Assembly: GCA_009908845.1 (NCBI GenBank)
Contig: JAAAOQ010000076.1
Location: forward strand, 1-47,406
Length of the DNA: 47,406 bases
Direction: 5' to 3'
DNA from: Gammaproteobacteria bacterium
Lineage (GTDB): Bacteria; Pseudomonadota; Gammaproteobacteria; Chromatiales; Chromatiaceae
Of the stretch, positions 17,011-25,726 are shown in pieces. The notes beneath the pieces are model-generated. The model saw only the letters and a list, made by a program, of their open reading frames with translations, was not told the origin of the DNA and ran no database searches. The translations under genes and the position numbers were made by a program. The first letter of the stretch is position 1. The number at the start of each line of letters is the position of its first letter.

Positions 17011-17436
17011 ATGCCTTCCGTGAAATCCCACCATGCCGGCGACATGGTCTTTGAAACCGAAGCGGGCGACTACAAGATTCTGAACGACGTCCCGCCAACA
17101 GCTGAATGGGGCGGAAAAGGCCGCCACCCGACTCCGCCAGACTACTTCGTCGCCTCGCTCTCCTCCTGCATCGCCGCCTTCGTTCAGCAATATTGCGCCC
17201 AGTCCGGGGTCGACTCCACCGGCATGTATGTGGAAATCCACTACGAGAAGGCGACCGATCCCGCCCATTTGAAGGAGCTGATGGTGGATGTGCACTTACC
17301 GAACGCCGATGTCGGCAAGCGCGCGGAGGCCATCAAACGGGTCTCCGGGCATTGCACCGTCCACGAGACCATCTGCAAGATGGCGGGCCTGCCTATCAGT
17401 ATTCACGATAAGACGGGCGAAGTCGCCTCGAGCTAG
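17011..17436 (+). CDS. OsmC/Ohr family protein
   Basis: A 141-residue OsmC-fold protein with the two conserved cysteines in SSCIAAFVQQYC (about residue 53) and GHCTVHETI (about 116). OsmC/Ohr proteins reduce organic hydroperoxides with this Cys pair, though some members of this subgroup are uncharacterised. The start is ATG at 17011 behind CAGGAG. It is a monocistronic gene convergent with modC. No frame defect is visible. Confidence 0.85.
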   Translation: MPSVKSHHAGDMVFETEAGDYKILNDVPPTAEWGGKGRHPTPPDYFVASLSSCIAAFVQQYCAQSGVDSTGMYVEIHYEKATDPAHLKELMVDVHLPNADVGKRAEAIKRVSGHCTVHETICKMAGLPISIHDKTGEVASS

Positions 17437-17494
17437 CGTCTTCCGGTGAGCACGGTGCCTTGCGATCCGATTCAGACCAGACAGTCTGGACCGA

Positions 17495-18658
17495 TCAGAG
17501 CAACGCCACGGCCTTGATCTGGATCCAGACCGACTGCTCCGGCGCAAGGCCCAGCTCATCGGCCGAGCGCCGCGTCAGCCGCGCGAGCACCGGATTGCCG
17601 GCGACGTCGAGTTTGACCAGCGCCAGCGCCGGATGGGCATCGTTGCCAAGCGAGAGAACGCGCGCGGGCAGGCTGTTGAGGATGCTGGTGCCGCGACTCG
17701 GCGCCTGGGCGATGCTGACATCCCGCGCGAGGATGCGGATGCGGGCGTGGTCGCCGATCGCGGCGCCGCTGTCGCGCACCCAGAGGCTCGTGCTGCAGCA
17801 GGCGATGCGCAGCAGGTGCCAGCGCTCGTCGCGCTCGGCCACCTCGCCGTCCAAGACGACGCCAGCGTCCTCGCCGAGCCGGATCGGCAGGTCGAGCCGC
17901 GACAGCACCGCATTGATCGGGCCGCTCGCCTGCACCCGGCCGCCATCCATGGTCACCAGATGGTCGGCGAGCCGGGCCACCTCGTCCGGTGCATGGCTGA
18001 CATAGAGCACCGGGATCGCAAGATCATCGTGCAGCCGTTCCAGGTACGGCAGGATCTCCTGCTTGCGTGCCAGATCGAGCGCCGCGAGCGGCTCGTCCAT
18101 CAACAGCAGCCGCGGGCTCACCGCCAGGGCGCGGGCGATGCTGACGCGCTGACGCTCGCCGCCGGAGAGCGCCGCTGGCCGGCGCTTGAGCAGGTGGCCA
18201 ATCCCGAGCAGCTCGATCGCATGCTCGAGGCTGAAGCGGGCCTTGCGAGGGTCCTGCGCCGCGGCCCTTTGCTGATTGAGCTTCTGACTGCGCTTTTGGC
18301 CATAACTCAGATTCCCGAGCACGCTCAGGTGCGGGAACAGGCTCGCTTCCTGGAACACGTAACCGATCGGTCGACGATGGGTCGGCACCCAGGTCTCGGC
18401 GTCCTGCCAGACCTCGCCGTTGAACTGGATGCGGCCTTCGGCGGCATGCTCGAGCCCGGCGATACAGCGCAGCAGCGTGGTCTTGCCGGAGCCGGAATGG
18501 CCGAACAGGGCCGTCACGCCGCGTGCGGGCAGCCGCTCGTCGACATCCAGCGTGAAGCCCGGCCAGGCGACCCGGAAACGGGCCTCGATCTGCGGGAGCA
18601 TTCCGGGGCGGTCGCCAGCGGCTGTGCGGGTTTTGGTGTTCGTTTCCAGCGCGTTCAT
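17495..18658 (-). CDS. modC: Molybdate ABC transporter ATP-binding protein
   Basis: A 387-residue ModC. It has the Walker [10 protein letters not shown] (about residues 53-61), Q-loop [17 protein letters not shown] signature [15 protein letters not shown], Walker [13 protein letters not shown] and H-loop [10 protein letters not shown]-terminal Mop/TOBE domain (about 310-385), characteristic of ModC, senses or binds oxyanion. It energises molybdate import through ModB. The start overlaps the modB stop by 4 bases, so the two are translationally coupled. The insertion of about 20 residues ([19 protein letters not shown]) after the Q-loop is longer than usual. Confidence 0.93.
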   Translation of the reverse strand: MNALETNTKTRTAAGDRPGMLPQIEARFRVAWPGFTLDVDERLPARGVTALFGHSGSGKTTLLRCIAGLEHAAEGRIQFNGEVWQDAETWVPTHRRPIGYVFQEASLFPHLSVLGNLSYGQKRSQKLNQQRAAAQDPRKARFSLEHAIELLGIGHLLKRRPAALSGGERQRVSIARALAVSPRLLLMDEPLAALDLARKQEILPYLERLHDDLAIPVLYVSHAPDEVARLADHLVTMDGGRVQASGPINAVLSRLDLPIRLGEDAGVVLDGEVAERDERWHLLRIACCSTSLWVRDSGAAIGDHARIRILARDVSIAQAPSRGTSILNSLPARVLSLGNDAHPALALVKLDVAGNPVLARLTRRSADELGLAPEQSVWIQIKAVALL

Positions 18659-19341
18659 CGCTTCTTCGCCCCCGGATTCCAGACATACAGCGCCAGCAGC
18701 ACGAGAAACGAGAACACCAACATGACCGCCGCGAGCCGGTGGGCGTTGCCGTATTCCAGTGCCTCGACGTAATCGTAGATCTGCACCGAGGCGACCCGCG
18801 TCACGCCCGGGATGTTGCCGCCGATCATCAGCACCACGCCAAACTCGCCGACGGTGTGCGCAAAGGTCAGGATGCCGGCGGTGACGAAGCCGGGCAGCGA
18901 CAGCGGCAGCGCGACGCTGAAGAAACGATCCAATGGTGAGGCACGCAGGGTCGCGGCGGCCTCCAGCGGACGATCACCAATGGACTCAAAGGCGTTCTGC
19001 ACCGGCTGCACCATGAACGGAAAGGAGTAGAATACCGAGGCCACCACAAGCCCCCAGAAGGTAAAGGGCAACAGCCCGATTCCGAGGCTTTGGGTCAGCT
19101 GCCCCACCGGACCATTCGGCCCCATGGCCACCAGCAGGTAGAAGCCCAGCACCGAGGGCGGCAGCACCAGGGGCAGGGCGACCACGGCGCCAATCGGCCC
19201 TTTCCAGCGCGAACGGGTGCGCGCCAGCCACCAGGCGACGGGAGTCGCGACGATGAACAGGATCAGGGTGGTGACCGTCGCCAGACGTAGCGTCAGCCAG
19301 ATGGCCTCAAGATCGGTTTCAGTGAGCCACATGGGTATCAT
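18655..19341 (-). CDS. modB: Molybdate ABC transporter permease
   Basis: A 228-residue integral membrane protein with about five to six helices and the ABC permease EAA-type loop ([20 protein letters not shown], about 135-155). Length and sequence fit ModB. It forms the channel for molybdate delivered by ModA. It starts at 19341, overlapping the end of the TSUP gene by 23 bases, and its end overlaps modC. Confidence 0.93.
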   Translation of the reverse strand: MIPMWLTETDLEAIWLTLRLATVTTLILFIVATPVAWWLARTRSRWKGPIGAVVALPLVLPPSVLGFYLLVAMGPNGPVGQLTQSLGIGLLPFTFWGLVVASVFYSFPFMVQPVQNAFESIGDRPLEAAATLRASPLDRFFSVALPLSLPGFVTAGILTFAHTVGEFGVVLMIGGNIPGVTRVASVQIYDYVEALEYGNAHRLAAVMLVFSFLVLLALYVWNPGAKKR

Positions 19342-19876
19342 CCTTGATGGCGCGTTTGAAGACTTTGATCGCTGAGATCAAGAGCCCGATACCGAGCAGG
19401 GCCGCGACCATGCCGATGCCGAAGCCCGCGACCAGCCCCGCGACCCAGCGGGCCACGGGGTTCGCAATCAGGGGTGCCGAGCCGTCGTGGAGTCCGATGG
19501 CGGCCTCGGTCAGCATCACGCCGGCCAGCGCGACAAGCAAGACCAGGATCACCCGATCCAGCCAGACGCGCGGCAGGGTCATGGCATGACCGGCCGCCCA
19601 CCAGGCCCCGATCAAACTGCCGGCCAGCAGATTGACCGCGATGGCCCAGTTGGCGAGCATCGCATTCGCCGGCACCTCGGGCAGACGAAACAACAGCGCC
19701 GCGGCAACCACAGCCAGGCTCATCGCCTTGTTGAAGATCACCGCCTCCAGGGTTGGTAACCGAAACAGGCCGACGAGCACCGGGAGACGAAACTCCGCCC
19801 CACCGAGCCCGATCAGACCACCCAAGCTGCCAATGAGGCCACCGGCAGCGAATCCGTAGGTACCGCGACGCTGCAT
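19319..19876 (-). CDS. TSUP (TauE/SafE-like) permease, apparently internally deleted
   Basis: A 185-residue membrane protein. The N-terminal repeat is intact ([29 protein letters not shown]), as in TauE/SafE anion permeases, which are usually about 250-270 residues. The second repeat begins normally ([19 protein letters not shown]) but passes straight into [16 protein letters not shown], which looks like the extreme C-terminus of such proteins. About 70-80 residues between these points seem missing, in frame. Its place between modA and modB suggests an anion-transport role linked to molybdate or sulfate/sulfite. Whether the shortened protein works is doubtful. Confidence 0.7.
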   Translation of the reverse strand: MQRRGTYGFAAGGLIGSLGGLIGLGGAEFRLPVLVGLFRLPTLEAVIFNKAMSLAVVAAALLFRLPEVPANAMLANWAIAVNLLAGSLIGAWWAAGHAMTLPRVWLDRVILVLLVALAGVMLTEAAIGLHDGSAPLIANPVARWVAGLVAGFGIGMVAALLGIGLLISAIKVFKRAIKDDTHVAH

Positions 19877-19877
19877 C

Positions 19878-20630
19878 TCACTCGGTCTCGTAACCGAAGT
19901 CGTGGATGATCGCCTCGGCCTTCTCGCCCTGCAGGTAGGCGAACAGCTCGGTCACCGCCGGGTTGTCCTTGCCGCTGTTCAGGATCAGGGCATCCTGATT
20001 GATCGGTGCATGCATCTCACTGGGCACGATCCAACCAGAGCCTTTGACGATCTCGCCGTCCTTCATCACCTGCGACAGGGCAACGAAGCCGATGTCGGCA
20101 TTGCCGGTATCAATGAACTGATAGGTCTGGGCGATATTCTCGCCCATCACGAGCTTGGGCTCGACCTCAGCCTTCTGGCCAAGCGCCTCGAGGGTTTCGA
20201 CGGCGGCCTCGCCATAGGGGGCGAGCTTCGGGTTGGCGATAGAAAGCTTGTTGAAGTCACCGGATTCCAATAGCGCCGGGCCGTCCTCGACCTTCTCGGC
20301 ATCGGCGGACCAGAGCGCCAGGCTGCCAATCGCATAGGTGAAGCGTGATCCAGGCACACCAACGCCCTCCTCTTCCAACAGCTCGGGACGTCTCTGGTCG
20401 GCCGCCAAGAGCGCCTCGAAGGGCGCCCCGTTCTTGATCTGGGCATACAGCTTGCCCGTGGAGCCGAAGGAGACCTTGACGCTATGACCGGTGTCGTCCT
20501 CGAAGAGCGCGATGATCGCCTTCATCGGTGCGGTGAAGTTGGCCGCGACGGCGATCTGGGCCTCCTCGGCGCAAACACTTACGGCCGCAGCCAGGCCGAG
20601 GGCGAGCAATAACAGACGTATACGGGGCAT
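19878..20630 (-). CDS. modA: Periplasmic molybdate-binding protein
   Basis: A 250-residue protein with a signal peptide (MPRIRLLLLALGLAAAVSVC AEE, cleaved near residue 21) followed by the ModA fold: IAVAANFTAPMKAIIALFE, FGSTGKLYAQI, NPKLAPYGEAAVETL, GENIAQTYQFIDTGNADIGF. It captures molybdate or tungstate for ModBC. It is the first gene of the minus-strand mod operon, behind AGGAGTCAG. A ModE-type box lies about 100 bases upstream, consistent with repression when molybdate is plentiful. Confidence 0.93.
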   Translation of the reverse strand: MPRIRLLLLALGLAAAVSVCAEEAQIAVAANFTAPMKAIIALFEDDTGHSVKVSFGSTGKLYAQIKNGAPFEALLAADQRRPELLEEEGVGVPGSRFTYAIGSLALWSADAEKVEDGPALLESGDFNKLSIANPKLAPYGEAAVETLEALGQKAEVEPKLVMGENIAQTYQFIDTGNADIGFVALSQVMKDGEIVKGSGWIVPSEMHAPINQDALILNSGKDNPAVTELFAYLQGEKAEAIIHDFGYETE

Positions 20631-20727
20631 AAGACTGACTCCTGATCAGACGGGATCAAAGGGATTTGAGGTTGAGGGTCTACTGCCGGCCCGAGGCTCG
20701 GTCCTCAGCGGGCAGCGATTGCGATAA

Positions 20728-20751
20728 CGCAATATACAGATTCCTATAACG
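20728..20751. promoter_or_regulatory. ModE-type operator between modA and modG
   Basis: A 24-bp imperfect palindrome with left arm CGCAATATA and right arm CTATAACG. Length and arms fit the E. coli modA ModE operator pattern (CGTTATAT ... ATAACG, 24 bp). It lies about 100 bases before modA and 149 before modG, so it could control both. An extra inverted repeat ATTGCG-N4-CGCAAT (20718-20733) overlaps its left arm. modE itself is encoded nearby. Confidence 0.75.
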
Positions 20752-20899
20752 CCTCACGAGCACCGGACTGGTATGCAGTCTGCATGCCGAGTTCTCGCTG
20801 CGGCCTCTTTCGCTCCCCCGGCGACCGCGAAGATCCGGTCTTGGGCGCGCGGACAGGTGCGCCGTCATCCAACACCACAAGTGCTCATCAGGAATCAGT

Positions 20900-21328
20900 A
20901 TGAAGATCAGTGCCCGTAATCAGTTTCGCGGCAAAGTCGCGTCGATCACCCTAGGCGCCGTCAATGCCGAAGTGACCGTCACGCTGAAGGGCGGCGAGCA
21001 AATCGTCGCGATCGTGACCAATGAATCCATTAAGTCCCTGAATCTAGAACCAGGATCTGAGGCTGTCGCCCTGATCAAGGCGTCCTCGGTGCTGGTGATG
21101 ACCGAGGGCTCCGGGGTAAGACTCTCGGCCCGCAACAGCCTTGCCGGCAAGATCACCGCCTTGGAAAAGGGGCCGATCCATGCCGAGGTCAGCATCAGCC
21201 TGCCATCCGGCGAGCTTGTCCATGCCACCATCACCCATGCCGCCTGCGATGCATTGGGGCTCGCGGAAGGCGCCGCTGCGACCGCTGTCGTCAAGGCGCC
21301 GCTTGTGATCCTCGGCGTGCCAGAATGA
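20900..21328 (+). CDS. modG: Two-Mop-domain molybdate-binding protein (ModG-like)
   Basis: A 142-residue protein made of two tandem Mop/TOBE domains of about 70 residues each, beginning MKISARNQFRGKV and VRLSARNSLAGKI. This di-Mop layout is that of ModG, a cytoplasmic molybdate-storage or homeostasis protein that binds several oxyanions per trimer. It is transcribed away from modA, with the ModE box between them. The start ATG follows TCAGGAATC. No defects are visible. Confidence 0.88.
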   Translation: MKISARNQFRGKVASITLGAVNAEVTVTLKGGEQIVAIVTNESIKSLNLEPGSEAVALIKASSVLVMTEGSGVRLSARNSLAGKITALEKGPIHAEVSISLPSGELVHATITHAACDALGLAEGAAATAVVKAPLVILGVPE

Positions 21329-21331
21329 GCG

Positions 21332-21355
21332 CGTCATATGCATTGAACTATAGCG
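21332..21355. promoter_or_regulatory. Second ModE-type operator, upstream of modD
   Basis: A 24-bp imperfect palindrome with left arm CGTCATAT and right arm CTATAGCG, just past the modG stop. It matches the box at 20728-20751 at the same positions (CG..ATAT, then CTATA.CG) with the same length. It is placed to control modD about 170 bases downstream. Confidence 0.65.
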
Positions 21356-21525
21356 AGACCTCGACTGGGGCGGCGCGCGGTGCGCAACAACGGTGCGTCC
21401 CGCCGCAGTGCTCCTCCAGTGACGTCCAGTGATCCCTTATCGACCGATCGCTGATCGCTCCCATTGGCATCTTCGTGACACTCTTGATCCGGGATCACGT
21501 CCCATCCCCGACATTCGACCCATCG

Positions 21526-22410
21526 ATGCAGACCATGACTGACTTGACTCCTCCGATACTCAGCGACGACGCATTGCACCAACTGCTTGCCGAAGACGTC
21601 CCGTTCGGCGATCTCACCACCGAGTCCCTCGGGATCGGCGCCAAGCGCGGCAGCATCCGTTTCTTCGCCCGCGATCCGATGGTCGTCTGCGGCGTCGAGG
21701 AGGCGGCGCGGATGTTCGCGCTCTGCGGTGCCGAAGCCGAGGCGCACGTTGCCTCTGGCGTCGAGGCCGCGCCGGAGACGCTGCTGCTCGAGGCACAGGG
21801 GCGCGCCGACGCACTGCATCGCGGCTGGAAGACGGCGCAGACGCTGATGGAATGGTGCGGCGGTATCGCCAGCAGTGCCGCCGCCATCGTCGCGGCCGCC
21901 CGCCGTGGTGATCCGGATGCGATGGTCGCCGGCACCCGCAAGAACGTGCCTGGCAATCGCCGGCTTGCGGTCAAGGCGTTCAAGGCCGGTGGCGCGGTGA
22001 TGCACCGCAATGGGCTGTCCGAGACCTTGCTGATCTTCGCCGAGCACCGGCAGTTCCTCGACGATGAGGCACCGGCCGAGACGCTCGCCCGGCTGCGCCG
22101 GCAGTGTCCGGAGAAACGGGTTGTGGTCGAGGTCGGCTCGCCCGAGGAGGCGCTGCGCTGGGCCGACACGGATGTGCTGCAGCTCGAGAAGTTCAGTCCC
22201 GAGCAGGTTGCCGAGACCGTCGCGGCACTCGCCGAGCGCGGCTCAAGGGCTGTGATCGGCGCCGCTGGCGGCATTCATGCCAAGAACGCCGAGTCCTACG
22301 CCCGCGCCGGTGCCCGCCTGCTGGTTACCACGGCACCGCACCTTGCCTCGCCGCGTGATGTGCAGGTGCGCTTCTCGACAACAGCCACAGAGGTATTGAG
22401 CGTCCAGTGA
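21526..22410 (+). CDS. modD: ModD (NadC-like molybdenum utilisation protein)
   Basis: A protein of about 294 residues of the quinolinate phosphoribosyltransferase-like family: LLAEDVPFGDLTTESLGI, LMEWCGGIASSAAAIV, AGTRKNVPGNRRLAVKAFKA, GGAVMHRNGLSETLLIF. The TRKNVPG motif and mod-locus placement indicate ModD rather than NadC, which has TRKTTPG. The role of ModD in molybdenum use is not settled biochemically. ATG codons at 21526 and 21535 are both plausible; an in-frame GTG at 21475 is less so. No clear ribosome-binding site is visible. Confidence 0.87.
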   Translation: MQTMTDLTPPILSDDALHQLLAEDVPFGDLTTESLGIGAKRGSIRFFARDPMVVCGVEEAARMFALCGAEAEAHVASGVEAAPETLLLEAQGRADALHRGWKTAQTLMEWCGGIASSAAAIVAAARRGDPDAMVAGTRKNVPGNRRLAVKAFKAGGAVMHRNGLSETLLIFAEHRQFLDDEAPAETLARLRRQCPEKRVVVEVGSPEEALRWADTDVLQLEKFSPEQVAETVAALAERGSRAVIGAAGGIHAKNAESYARAGARLLVTTAPHLASPRDVQVRFSTTATEVLSVQ

Positions 22411-22431
22411 GGACGGTAGACTCGCCTCGCC

Positions 22432-22680
22432 TCAGGCCGCTTGAACGTTGGACTCACCGAACGCGAACCGATAAAGCGTCTTTGGCTCGATATCGACGCT
22501 TCCGCCTGCGAACTGCAAGCAACCCCAATCCAGATCGATCTCCGCAGAACCGAGTTCCTCAGTGGACAAATAGCGTCCGATCAGGGGCTCGAGGTCGACG
22601 TTCGCCGTCTTGCCGTTCTCGAAAGTCAGCGAGAACTCGAAACCGGCTAAGTTCTTGAACTGTAAAAGTTTCATTTTCAC
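22432..22680 (-). CDS. DUF2442 domain protein, second copy
   Basis: An 82-residue protein with LTFENGKTANVDLEPLIGRY and the terminal IEPKTLYRFAFGE of the DUF2442 family. It starts at GTG 22680, overlapping the DUF4160 stop by 4 bases (GTGA), so the pair is translationally coupled. It is clearly diverged from the copy at 1909-2229, so the two modules were acquired independently or long ago. Toxin-antitoxin function has been suggested for the pair and is not shown by the sequence. Confidence 0.78.
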   Translation of the reverse strand: MKMKLLQFKNLAGFEFSLTFENGKTANVDLEPLIGRYLSTEELGSAEIDLDWGCLQFAGGSVDIEPKTLYRFAFGESNVQAA

Positions 22681-22931
22681 TCAAGGGGCTCGATGCGATG
22701 AAAATCTTGCGAGTCCCACATCTCGATGAGCTCTTGTTGATGCGCTTCTGCCCATTCCCTTACGAGCTGCCGGCACCTCTTCGGGATTCGGCCCTCGATG
22801 ATGTTGAGGTTCTGGAGCTCCATGACAGCAACATGGTCACCATACTTGATGTGGATGTGCCTCGGAGGATACTCTCGGTCGATGAGAAACATCCGAATCA
22901 CGATACCGTAGAACCGGCATATTTCGGGCAT
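22677..22931 (-). CDS. DUF4160 domain protein, second copy
   Basis: An 84-residue protein starting MPEICRFYGIVIRMFLIDRE with the PPRHIHIKYGDH block of DUF4160 (first copy: PPHFHALYGEH). It ends in EPLE; the first copy ends in APLE. It lies as a two-gene insert between modD and modE, interrupting the molybdenum locus. Catalytic residues are not known for the family. Confidence 0.8.
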   Translation of the reverse strand: MPEICRFYGIVIRMFLIDREYPPRHIHIKYGDHVAVMELQNLNIIEGRIPKRCRQLVREWAEAHQQELIEMWDSQDFHRIEPLE

Positions 22932-23099
22932 GATTGAACTAATAACGGTAGGTGATCACTGCACAGATGGAGCAACCACTTGGATTAGTTGAATTTCTGC
23001 AGCCACTTGATGCGCAACTGTAGATTTAGGCCGCAACAACCACAAGCGCACACGTCAAGCCTCGGTGCCGACCAGCGGCGTTGCAACGTTCAATCGCAT

Positions 23100-23948
23100 T
23101 CAATCGTCGACGCCGACGATCACGCTCGACGCCGGAAAGACAGCGCAGGTCGGGCCGCCTTCCTGGATTCCTAGCGCTTCCAGCTCATCGGTGGCGGTGA
23201 CGCCCCGCACCGTCACCCCTGCGCCGAGCGCCACCGAGACCTCGACCGGCCCATCGCCGCGGACGATGCGCTGCGCGACCCCGCAGAGCTGATTGGTGCG
23301 AGCTCCGGCAGCCGCGGCCGCAACCGGCTCGCGCTGCACGCTGACCGCCACCGCCTTGACCAGCGCCCAGACCCGCCGGCCCGGACGTAGCCCGAGCTGC
23401 TCGACACTCTCATTGGTGAGACCAGCGACGATGCGCTGGTCGCCTTGGATCGCGATCTCGACCTCGGCATCGACGGTGCGCACGGTGACCGAGACGATGC
23501 GGCCGATGAACTGATTGCGCGCGCTGGTGCGCAATGCCAGCCGCCGCAGCACCTCCAGCGATGCCTGCGGATCACCGAGCGCCGCATTCAGGTTGTCCAG
23601 GAACCGCTGGTACTCGACGGCGATGGTGCGGTACGCATCGATCAGCCGCCGACCCTCGGCAGTGAGCCGAGCGCCACCGCCGCCCCGGCCGCCGGTGGCG
23701 GTCGCGACCACTGGCTTTGGTGCCAGATTGTTCATCGCGTCGACCGCGTCCCAGGCCGCCTTGTAGCTCATCCCGGCCGCCTTCGCCGCGCGCGTGATCG
23801 AGCCTTGCGCGGCGATCTGCTCCAGCAGCGCAATCCGCGCCTCGCCGAGAAAGGCCACCTCACCGACGCTCAACCAAAGCTCACCACCGACATTGACGAC
23901 GCCGGATGGCTGGGATCGACGGACAGGGGTGTCGGATGACTCTTCCAT
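23100..23948 (-). CDS. modE: Molybdate-responsive regulator ModE
   Basis: A 282-residue full-length ModE. The N-terminal winged helix (ITRAAKAAGMSYKAAWDAVD, about residues 51-70; GGRGGGGARLT) binds DNA, and two Mop/TOBE domains (about 140-205, LRTSARNQFIGRI, and 212-280) bind molybdate. The protein normally represses mod operons when Mo is sufficient. Two candidate operators are in this window. It is transcribed divergently from dabB across a 127-base AT-rich gap. Confidence 0.92.
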   Translation of the reverse strand: MEESSDTPVRRSQPSGVVNVGGELWLSVGEVAFLGEARIALLEQIAAQGSITRAAKAAGMSYKAAWDAVDAMNNLAPKPVVATATGGRGGGGARLTAEGRRLIDAYRTIAVEYQRFLDNLNAALGDPQASLEVLRRLALRTSARNQFIGRIVSVTVRTVDAEVEIAIQGDQRIVAGLTNESVEQLGLRPGRRVWALVKAVAVSVQREPVAAAAAGARTNQLCGVAQRIVRGDGPVEVSVALGAGVTVRGVTATDELEALGIQEGGPTCAVFPASSVIVGVDD

Positions 23949-23956
23949 AGATAATA

Positions 23957-23984
23957 TTGATGTATTTAATCGAAACCATAGAAT
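23957..23984 (+). promoter_or_regulatory. Sigma-70-like promoter for dabBA
   Basis: TTGATG (23957-23962), 16 bases, then TAGAAT (23979-23984) lie in a conspicuously AT-rich island between modE and dabB. Transcription would begin near 23991, giving a leader of about 85 bases. This is prediction by motif only. Confidence 0.45.
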
Positions 23985-24075
23985 TTTTATTTCCCGAGCT
24001 CGGCGCTAGGTTAGAGCTGCACCCGACGTCAAGGGGCTGCATCCGAAACCAAGGGCGTTGACCCGGGAGGAGCAG

Positions 24076-25689
24076 ATGTCATCGACATTCGTCACCACCG
24101 CCGCGGTCGCGGCACCGCTCTCGCTGTGGCTCGCAGCGTCGCTGCCCAGCAACGTCGCTGATCGCCACGGCGCACTGATGGCTCGCGCGGCCAACAGTGT
24201 CGCCTGGCTGGCGTTCGCCTTCGCTGTGATCGCGCTCATCGGCCATGGCTTTGGCCCGACCGAGACCACGACCTTCATCTCGATCGCTCTACCATTCGGC
24301 ATTGGCGATTTCGCCATCGGCGTACTGGTCAACGGCGTGACCGTGATCATGCTTGCCCTGGTGTCGCTGGTCGGCGCCATCGTCTCAACCTATTCGCGCA
24401 ACTATATGGCAGGCGAGACGCGCGAGGGGCATTTCCACAAGTGGATGCTGATGACCCTGGCGTCGATCCTCACCCTGATCGTCTCCAGCAACCTGCTGAT
24501 GTTCGCGCTGGCCTGGATGGCGACCAGCCTCTGCCTGCATCGGCTGCTGGTGTTCTATCCGGAGCGCCCGGCGGCTTTGATGGCCGCGCACAAGAAGTTC
24601 GTGTTCAGCCGCATCGGTGATGCCAGCCTGTTGATCGCAGTGCTCCTGATCGGCGGCACCTTGCACACGCTCGATTTCGAGTCGGTCTACGCTGCGATGG
24701 CCGGGCTTGAGGGGCCGCTGCCGGCCGCGCTGCAATGGGCCGCTTGGTTGGTGGTGATCAGCGCCGCGCTCAAGTGCGCGCAGTTCCCGTTCCATGGCTG
24801 GATCCTGCAGGTGATGGAGGCGCCGACGCCCGTCTCGGCACTGCTGCACGCCGGTATCGTCAACGCCGGCGCCTTCCTGGTGATCCGAATGAGCCCGATC
24901 ATGTCGGCGTCCGGGTCCGCGCTGGACGGCCTCGCGATCATCGGCCTCACGACCCTCGCGATCGCGTCGCTGGTGATGCTGACCCAGACCAGCATCAAGG
25001 TCTCGTTGGCCTGGTCGACCTCGGCGCAGATGGGCTTCATGCTGCTCGAGGCCGGTCTCGGGCTCTACAGCCTGGCGCTGCTGCACCTGGTCGCGCACTC
25101 GCTCTACAAGGCCCACGCGTTCCTCGCCTCCGGCAGCAGCGTCGACGGCTTCCGCGCCCCGGCGCTCAAGTTCAACGCCGGCGCCCCGCAGGCCTGGCAC
25201 TGGCTGGTGGCCTTCCAGGGCGCGCTGTTGATGGCGCTGATCGCCGGCTTCGCGTTCGGCATCGACCCGACCCATCAACCGGCCCTGATCGTGACCGGCG
25301 CCATCGTCGCCATCGCCGTCGCCCAGCTGCTGCTGCAGGCGCTCGTGCTCGAGGACAATGCCAAGCTGCTGCTGCGGGCGACCGCGATCGGCGCTTTCGT
25401 CTGCATCGCCTACTTCGGTCTGCATACCGCCTTCGAGCATGCGATCGCCGGCAGCATCACCCCCGTCGAGGCCGGCTTCAACGCCTTCGATCTCGGGCTT
25501 AGCCTAGCGGTGATCGCGGTGTTCATTGGTCTGATCACCTTGCAACACCTGTTCACCCGCATCCAGGGGCCGACCCGGCTGGCCATCCAGATGCACCTCT
25601 ACAACGGTCTCTACGTCGACATCCTGGTGACCCGCCTGATCAACCGCCTCTGGCCCATCCGCCGCGAGCCCGCGCAAGCGCTGGCCTAA
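24076..25689 (+). CDS. dabB: DabB, proton-conducting subunit of inorganic carbon pump
   Basis: A 537-residue membrane protein of the NuoL/MrpA (proton-conducting antiporter) family with about 13-14 helices, containing KCAQFPFHGWILQVMEAPTP and VSALLHAGIVNAGAFL, the conserved proton-channel region. Next to DabA this is the DabB subunit, which uses cation flow to energise CO2 conversion to bicarbonate. The ATG at 24076 is chosen because GGAGGAG precedes it; an upstream in-frame TTG at 24058 lacks support. DabA follows after 37 bases. Confidence 0.93.
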   Translation: MSSTFVTTAAVAAPLSLWLAASLPSNVADRHGALMARAANSVAWLAFAFAVIALIGHGFGPTETTTFISIALPFGIGDFAIGVLVNGVTVIMLALVSLVGAIVSTYSRNYMAGETREGHFHKWMLMTLASILTLIVSSNLLMFALAWMATSLCLHRLLVFYPERPAALMAAHKKFVFSRIGDASLLIAVLLIGGTLHTLDFESVYAAMAGLEGPLPAALQWAAWLVVISAALKCAQFPFHGWILQVMEAPTPVSALLHAGIVNAGAFLVIRMSPIMSASGSALDGLAIIGLTTLAIASLVMLTQTSIKVSLAWSTSAQMGFMLLEAGLGLYSLALLHLVAHSLYKAHAFLASGSSVDGFRAPALKFNAGAPQAWHWLVAFQGALLMALIAGFAFGIDPTHQPALIVTGAIVAIAVAQLLLQALVLEDNAKLLLRATAIGAFVCIAYFGLHTAFEHAIAGSITPVEAGFNAFDLGLSLAVIAVFIGLITLQHLFTRIQGPTRLAIQMHLYNGLYVDILVTRLINRLWPIRREPAQALA

Positions 25690-25726
25690 ACCCTATCGCG
25701 AGCTCGAACCGCGAGGAGTACGACCG

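Noticed and set aside
23949..24000. Third ModE box in front of modE
   Set aside because: The AT-rich gap lacks the flanking CG arms at the 24-bp spacing seen in the other two boxes.
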